Shown here in pieces: positions 15,012-18,351 of a stretch of DNA of 18,351 bases. The notes beneath the pieces were generated by a model. That model did no database searches, was not told the origin of the DNA, and was given only the letters and a program-made list of their open reading frames with translations. Source of the DNA: Acidobacteriota bacterium (lineage in GTDB: Bacteria; Acidobacteriota; UBA6911; RPQK01; JADFOI01); assembly GCA_022545645.1 (NCBI GenBank), contig JACZQQ010000025.1, positions 1-18,351 of the forward strand. The letters are read 5' to 3'. Made by a program: the position numbers and the translations under genes. Position 1 is the stretch's first letter; the number at the start of each line of letters is the position of its first letter.

Positions 15012-15446
15012 TTAAGGATGTGACTTTTCGATTTTGTCCAGGAGGTTCTTGACCCGGTGCTCGATCTGATAGCGGATCACCCGAAAGCCCTTGATCACGT
15101 CATCCAGACTTCCAGGAATTTCGGCGGGATCGGGAAGCGGCCAGTGTTCGGTCTTGATGTGGGCAGGTAAAACCGGGCAAGACTCCCTGGCATCTCCACA
15201 CAGGGTCACCACGTAGTCGAATTCCTCCAGGTTTTTACTGTCCAGAGAATCGGAGGTCTGATGGGAGATGTCCAGACCTACCTCGTGCATTGCCCAAACC
15301 GCGTTGGGGTTTAATCCGGCGGGATCGATTCCAGCGCTCTCCAGCTCAATGGAGTTTCCCCCGTAAAAGCGAGCAAGTCCTTCGGCCATCTGGCTGCGGG
15401 CTGAATTTCCTGTGCAGACAAAGAGGATCCTAGGTTTTTTAGCCAT
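15012..15446 (-). CDS. arsC: Thioredoxin-coupled arsenate reductase ArsC (low-molecular-weight phosphatase fold)
   Basis: 144 residues. The P-loop C11-T-G-N-S-A-R-S is the arsenate/phosphate-binding site of the low-molecular-weight tyrosine phosphatase fold. The redox cysteines C83 and C90 sit in TLCGDARESCP, the pair that distinguishes thioredoxin-linked arsenate reductases from plain phosphatases, and the acid D of HWPLPDP is present. It would reduce arsenate to arsenite in the cytoplasm through C11, C83 and C90, then be re-reduced by thioredoxin. No arsR, arsB or acr3 gene is adjacent, so export must be encoded elsewhere. It appears to lead a five-gene minus-strand run and is divergent from a cytochrome gene across 54 bp. 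Confidence 0.94.
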   Translation of the reverse strand: MAKKPRILFVCTGNSARSQMAEGLARFYGGNSIELESAGIDPAGLNPNAVWAMHEVGLDISHQTSDSLDSKNLEEFDYVVTLCGDARESCPVLPAHIKTEHWPLPDPAEIPGSLDDVIKGFRVIRYQIEHRVKNLLDKIEKSHP

Positions 15447-15500
15447 GCCTAAATATGAAACTTGATTACACTAAATAATATGCGATAATAGAGTGAAACC
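15447..15500. promoter_or_regulatory. Divergent arsC / cytochrome c promoter region
   Basis: An AT-rich 54-bp spacer. For the plus strand, TTGATT (15462-15467) and GATAAT (15484-15489, five of six consensus) are 16 bp apart, giving a leader of only about 5 nt before the ATG at 15501. CTAAATATG at 15449-15457 recurs as CTAAATaatATG at 15471-15482, 22 bp (two helical turns) downstream. That could be a pair of operator half-sites controlling both genes. The arsC-side promoter could not be placed. Confidence 0.45.
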
Positions 15501-15902
15501 ATGTTACCTAACTCCAAAGGCTTCTGGGCCCTTCTTATCAGCGTTTCTATGTTAGCGCTTTTTTCAAGTGCTTGTCTGGAATCGCATGCGGACGTCAGGC
15601 TCTCGAAGTCAGATGAAGAAATGGCCAAGCGCGTGATCCGCAATAACGAATGTGGTTTGTGCCATACCCTGCAGGCGCGTGGTCTGAACCTGACGGGGAA
15701 AATCGGCCCCGATCTCACCGAGCAGGCCCACAGAGATCGCTCCCCTCAGTGGCTTCAAGGGCAACTCACCAACCCGGTTTCCATCCCCGATCATGAGGTT
15801 GTCCCCGGATTTGAGGGCAAGCAGAAGCTTATGCCCAAATTCAACCGGACCTCGGAGCGGGAATTGAACGCGGTGATCGAATTTCTGCGCAGCCTCAATT
15901 AA
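15501..15902 (+). CDS. Small mono-haem cytochrome c, membrane-associated
   Basis: 133 residues. A hydrophobic leader (~8-24) ends at S-S-A-C25, close to but not a perfect lipobox, so it is a lipid-anchored or secreted protein. One haem c site, C51-G-L-C54-H55, follows KRVIRNNE; GKIGPDL (67-72) is the usual class I cytochrome turn, and M111 in KLMPKF is the probable axial methionine. A short amphipathic C-terminal helix (ELNAVIEFLRSL) closes the fold. Full-length class I type c cytochrome, probably carrying electrons at the outer face of the inner membrane. The partner is not identifiable; divergence from arsC does not itself prove a link. Confidence 0.9.
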   Translation: MLPNSKGFWALLISVSMLALFSSACLESHADVRLSKSDEEMAKRVIRNNECGLCHTLQARGLNLTGKIGPDLTEQAHRDRSPQWLQGQLTNPVSIPDHEVVPGFEGKQKLMPKFNRTSERELNAVIEFLRSLN

Positions 15903-15951
15903 GCCGCGGATGCCGCGGATCTCACCCACATCAGCACGGATAGACCCGGAT
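15903..15951. repeat. GGAT-ended intergenic repeat cluster
   Basis: GCCGCGGAT occurs twice in tandem (15903-15911, 15912-15920), followed by CAGCACGGAT (15932-15941) and GACCCGGAT (15943-15951). The cluster begins at the cytochrome stop codon. Degenerate CGCGGAT/CACGGAT runs are widespread intergenic repeats in several phyla; function unknown. Confidence 0.6.
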
Positions 15952-15967
15952 CAAACCAAAATTTCGT

Positions 15968-15997
15968 TTGCCCATTAGGGCTCTTTTGTTGTTACAT
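15968..15997 (+). other. Short GCCC-ATTA-GGGC hairpin and T-rich tail before pckA
   Basis: GCCC (15970-15973) and GGGC (15978-15981) flank a 4-nt loop and are followed by TCTTTTGTTGTT. This could be a weak terminator for the cytochrome gene, or part of a poor TTGCCC / TTACAT promoter for pckA. The 4-bp stem makes either reading uncertain. Confidence 0.25.
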
Positions 15998-16011
15998 AAG
16001 GGGCCGAAAGT

Positions 16012-16015
16012 GAGG
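16012..16015 (+). promoter_or_regulatory. Ribosome binding site of pckA
   Basis: GAGG within AGTGAGGA lies 10 nt before the ATG at 16026. An out-of-frame ATG at 16018 lies only 2 nt after it and would give a 7-codon peptide that overlaps the pckA start, so 16026 is the better start. Confidence 0.6.
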
Positions 16016-16025
16016 ATATGAGCAA

Positions 16026-17603
16026 ATGGCGGCGAATCTAAGTTTATCAGCGATAGGTCTTGAGAATGTGGCGGAAGTGCATCGCAATCTTTCCCCTTCT
16101 CTTTTGATCGAACACACCTTGAGAAGCGGTGAGGGCGTTTTAGCGGAGTCCGGCGCTCTGCGTGTGACCACGGGCAAGAACACGGGAAGATCACCTAACG
16201 ACAAGTTTGTGGTGGACGATCCCGAATTTTCCGATCAGATCTGGTGGGGAGACGTGAATCGCCCCATCCAACCGGAAGCTTTCGAACGCCTGTATCAAAA
16301 GGTGGTAGCCCACCTTCAAGATCGGCCCCTCTATGTTTTTGACGGGTTTGCTGGAGCAGACCCCGAATACCGGCTTCCCATTCGGGTGGTGAACGAGATA
16401 GCCTGGCATAATCACTTCGCACACCAGCTGTTTGTTCGCCCCAGTGAGGAGGAACTGGCAAATCATCACCCCGAGTTCACGGTTCTTTCCGCCCCCAATG
16501 TGAAAGCTGACCCGGAACAGGATGGGACCCACTCCGATGTCTTTATTCTCCTGAGCCTGGCCCGCAAGCTGATCCTGATCGGGGGGAGCCACTACGCGGG
16601 GGAAATTAAGAAGTCGATCTTTACGGTGATGAATTACCTGATGCCGCAACGGGGCGTGCTTCCCATGCACTGCTCAGCCAATATTGGGGAGCAGGGAGAT
16701 GTTGCGTTGTTCTTCGGTCTATCGGGTACCGGCAAGACCACCCTTTCGGCTGATCCCAAGCGTGGCCTGATTGGAGATGATGAGCACGGTTGGTCAGATT
16801 CTGGAATCTTTAATTTTGAAGGTGGCTGCTACGCCAAGTGCATCAAGCTTTCTCCCGAGAAGGAACCCCAGATCTGGGAGGCCATTCGTTTTGGTTCGGT
16901 GATTGAAAATGTCACTTTTCACGGGCAAACCCGAAAGGTGGACTACGATAGCTCTGAAATCACAGAGAATACGCGGGTCGCCTACCCGGTTGAGTTTATT
17001 CCGGGTGCGGTCATTCCTGGAGTTGGGGGGCATCCCGAGACGGTGATTTTTCTCACCGCCGATGCCTTTGGTGTCCTGCCTCCGATTTCCCGGCTGAACC
17101 GAACCCAGGCCATGTACCACTTTATTTCCGGATACACTTCTAAAGTGGCGGGTACAGAAAAGGGAATCACGGAGCCTCAGACCACGTTTTCACCTTGTTT
17201 CGGAGCGCCTTTTCTTCCCTTGCATCCGAGCCGCTATGCCGACATGCTGGGCGAACGGATTGACAAGCATGGGGTAAACGTTTATCTGGTGAACACCGGC
17301 TGGACGGCCGGACCCTACGGAGAAGGCCACCGCATGGAGCTCCCCTACACCCGTGCCATGATTACTGCGGCCCTGAATGGTGAACTGGAAAAGGCCGATT
17401 TTCAACCCCATCCTGTTTTTCAGGTCGAGGTTCCCAAGAGCTGCCCCGAGGTACCTTCAGAAATTCTGGATCCCAAAAACACCTGGAAAGACAAGGACGC
17501 TTACGATAGAAGCGCCAACGAATTAGCCAAGCGCTTTGCGGAGAACTCTGAAAGTTTCTCAGATGTTGCCCAAGAGATTCTCACTGCCGGGCCTCGACAG
17601 TGA
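16026..17603 (+). CDS. pckA: Phosphoenolpyruvate carboxykinase (ATP)
   Basis: 525 residues, the normal length for ATP-type PEPCK. Diagnostic features: R55 in GRSPNDKFVV (substrate arginine), the Y-R-L-P-I-R-V stretch, the G-E-I-K-K-S lysine region at ~192-197, H215 in PMHCSAN, the kinase-1a P-loop G231-L-S-G-T-G-K-T-T-L, and kinase-2 GDDEHGWSD with D251-D252 for metal binding. It converts oxaloacetate and ATP to PEP, CO2 and ADP in the cytoplasm, at the entry to gluconeogenesis, or runs in reverse for anaplerosis in some anaerobes. The P-loop form excludes the GTP-dependent family. Ends at a TGA; a long inverted repeat follows. Monocistronic as far as the sequence shows. Confidence 0.98.
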   Translation: MAANLSLSAIGLENVAEVHRNLSPSLLIEHTLRSGEGVLAESGALRVTTGKNTGRSPNDKFVVDDPEFSDQIWWGDVNRPIQPEAFERLYQKVVAHLQDRPLYVFDGFAGADPEYRLPIRVVNEIAWHNHFAHQLFVRPSEEELANHHPEFTVLSAPNVKADPEQDGTHSDVFILLSLARKLILIGGSHYAGEIKKSIFTVMNYLMPQRGVLPMHCSANIGEQGDVALFFGLSGTGKTTLSADPKRGLIGDDEHGWSDSGIFNFEGGCYAKCIKLSPEKEPQIWEAIRFGSVIENVTFHGQTRKVDYDSSEITENTRVAYPVEFIPGAVIPGVGGHPETVIFLTADAFGVLPPISRLNRTQAMYHFISGYTSKVAGTEKGITEPQTTFSPCFGAPFLPLHPSRYADMLGERIDKHGVNVYLVNTGWTAGPYGEGHRMELPYTRAMITAALNGELEKADFQPHPVFQVEVPKSCPEVPSEILDPKNTWKDKDAYDRSANELAKRFAENSESFSDVAQEILTAGPRQ

Positions 17604-17616
17604 GGTAAAGGAAGAG

Positions 17617-17676
17617 AAAGGATCGGGGTCTGACCCTGACACTGTAATCCTACCTTTTCAAGGTCAGACTTCCTTT
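17617..17676 (+). repeat. Imperfect inverted repeat between pckA and the thiolase gene
   Basis: AAAGGA (17617-17622) pairs with TCCTTT (17671-17676), and GTCTGACC (17628-17635) with GGTCAGAC (17662-17669), separated by an asymmetric internal loop; the apical loop is 26 nt. The left part itself contains the near-palindrome GGGTCTGACCC. The right arm ends 2 nt before the thiolase ATG, so a folded RNA would mask translation initiation. GGTCTGACC-type elements are also seen as dispersed REP-like repeats. No T-tract follows, so simple termination is unlikely. Confidence 0.6.
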
Positions 17677-17678
17677 GT

Positions 17679-18351
17679 ATGACCATGCGAGAAGCGGTGA
17701 TCGTGGCAGCGGGTCGAAGTCCCGTCGGCAAGGCTTCCAAGGGGGCACTCCGGAATACTCGCCCTGACGATGTGGCTGCACAGGTGATTCTAGGCCTGCT
17801 GGAAAGAGCCAAGCCGCTGGCCCCGGATGATGTCGAGGACGTGATTCTGGGGTGCGCCATGCCGGAAGCGGAACAGGGGATGAACGTCGCTCGGATCGCT
17901 TCGCTGCGAGCTGGACTTCCCGATTCTGTCAGCGCCATGACCATTAATCGCTTCTGTGCCTCCGGTCTTCAAGCGATTGCCCTGGCCACCCATAGCATCA
18001 ATAGCGGGATGAACCAGGTGGTGATCGCCGGGGGGACGGAAAGCATGAGTTTGATTCCCATGGAGGGGAACAAGTTCTCTCCCAATCCTACCCTGGTGGA
18101 GGAAGACCCCGACGTTTATCTCTCCATGGGTCTCACCGCCGAGAATCTGGTGGATCGATACGGAGTTTCTCGTGAAAAGCAAGACGATTTCTCACTCAGG
18201 AGCCATCAAAAAGCCCTGGACGCTCAAGCCTCTGGACGCTTCGAGGAGGAATTGATTTCCCTCCAGGTGACTGAGGAAGAACTGGTTCAAGGACGCAAAG
18301 AGTCGCAGGTGGTGGAGTTTGGAGCGGATGAGGGACCACGGGCGGATACTT
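17679..18351 (+). CDS. Thiolase (acetyl-CoA acyltransferase), N-terminal part
   Basis: 224 codons are present and the gene runs off the window; thiolases are about 390-400 residues. The ATG at 17679 starts MTMREAVIVAAGRSPVGK; the next in-frame ATG is at 17685, and a TGA at 17637 blocks an upstream start. The catalytic nucleophile is C93 in NRFCASGLQAIA, followed by AGGTESMS and an SMGLTAENL segment with a Y-G-V-S-R-E-K-Q-D-D-F helix, typical of FadA-type acyl-CoA thiolases. It would act in beta-oxidation (3-ketoacyl-CoA cleavage) or acetoacetyl-CoA formation; the distinguishing C-terminal Cys/His motifs are outside. No convincing Shine-Dalgarno site: the best AAGG is 15 nt away, inside the inverted repeat. 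Confidence 0.95.
   Translation, partial: MTMREAVIVAAGRSPVGKASKGALRNTRPDDVAAQVILGLLERAKPLAPDDVEDVILGCAMPEAEQGMNVARIASLRAGLPDSVSAMTINRFCASGLQAIALATHSINSGMNQVVIAGGTESMSLIPMEGNKFSPNPTLVEEDPDVYLSMGLTAENLVDRYGVSREKQDDFSLRSHQKALDAQASGRFEEELISLQVTEEELVQGRKESQVVEFGADEGPRADT

Noticed and set aside
15449..15718. Minus-strand 89-codon frame opposite the cytochrome gene
   Set aside because: It is antisense to a cytochrome with an intact haem site and has no recognisable feature.

Overview
The window is a dense chromosomal segment, probably from an uncultured or little-studied Acidobacteriota-type bacterium. GC looks like the mid-50s percent by eye. The main clue is a gene trio on the minus strand: a two-haem DUF1592-type protein, a Tat-exported DUF1552 (HXXSHH) protein and an exported ankyrin-repeat protein. 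To my knowledge this set is typical of Acidobacteriota and related soil or marine phyla. The taxonomic call is an inference. No phage, transposase, CRISPR or plasmid genes were seen, so this looks like ordinary core and accessory chromosome.

Layout. 1-187: the C-terminal end of an amidohydrolase (+). 325-1590: an exported TPR/zinc-metallopeptidase (+), facing the trio tail to tail with 14 bp between stops. 1605-6851: the trio, transcribed DUF1592 -> DUF1552 -> ankyrin, with a 4-nt stop/start overlap and then a 43-nt gap. 7010-7159: an initiator tRNA-fMet gene (-) with its promoter and an intrinsic terminator. 7220-8029: an exported protein with a formylglycine-generating-enzyme-like domain that lacks the catalytic cysteines (-). 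8102-10568: a TPR protein followed by a CCA-adding-enzyme family nucleotidyltransferase (-).

10609-11352: an unrecognised exported or anchored protein (+), divergent from the TPR gene. 11414-15446: a probable five-gene run on the minus strand in the order arsC, small lipoprotein, thiI, NapA-like Na+/H+ antiporter, unrecognised secreted protein. 15501-15902: a small membrane-associated c-type cytochrome (+), divergent from arsC across an AT-rich 54-bp spacer. 16026-17603: pckA, ATP-type PEP carboxykinase (+). 17679 to the end: the first 224 codons of a thiolase (+).

How the genes fit together. pckA and the thiolase are central carbon and fatty-acid or acetyl-CoA metabolism. The tRNA-fMet, CCA enzyme and ThiI are tRNA supply and modification functions. 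ArsC and the antiporter suggest ion and metalloid homeostasis. The trio, the small cytochrome and the FGE-like protein make this a region rich in cell-envelope proteins of unknown role. The non-coding sequence holds a few intergenic repeats: heptamers at 11382-11409, GGAT-ended units at 15903-15951, and a long inverted repeat abutting the thiolase start. Several promoters place the predicted transcription start almost on the gene start.
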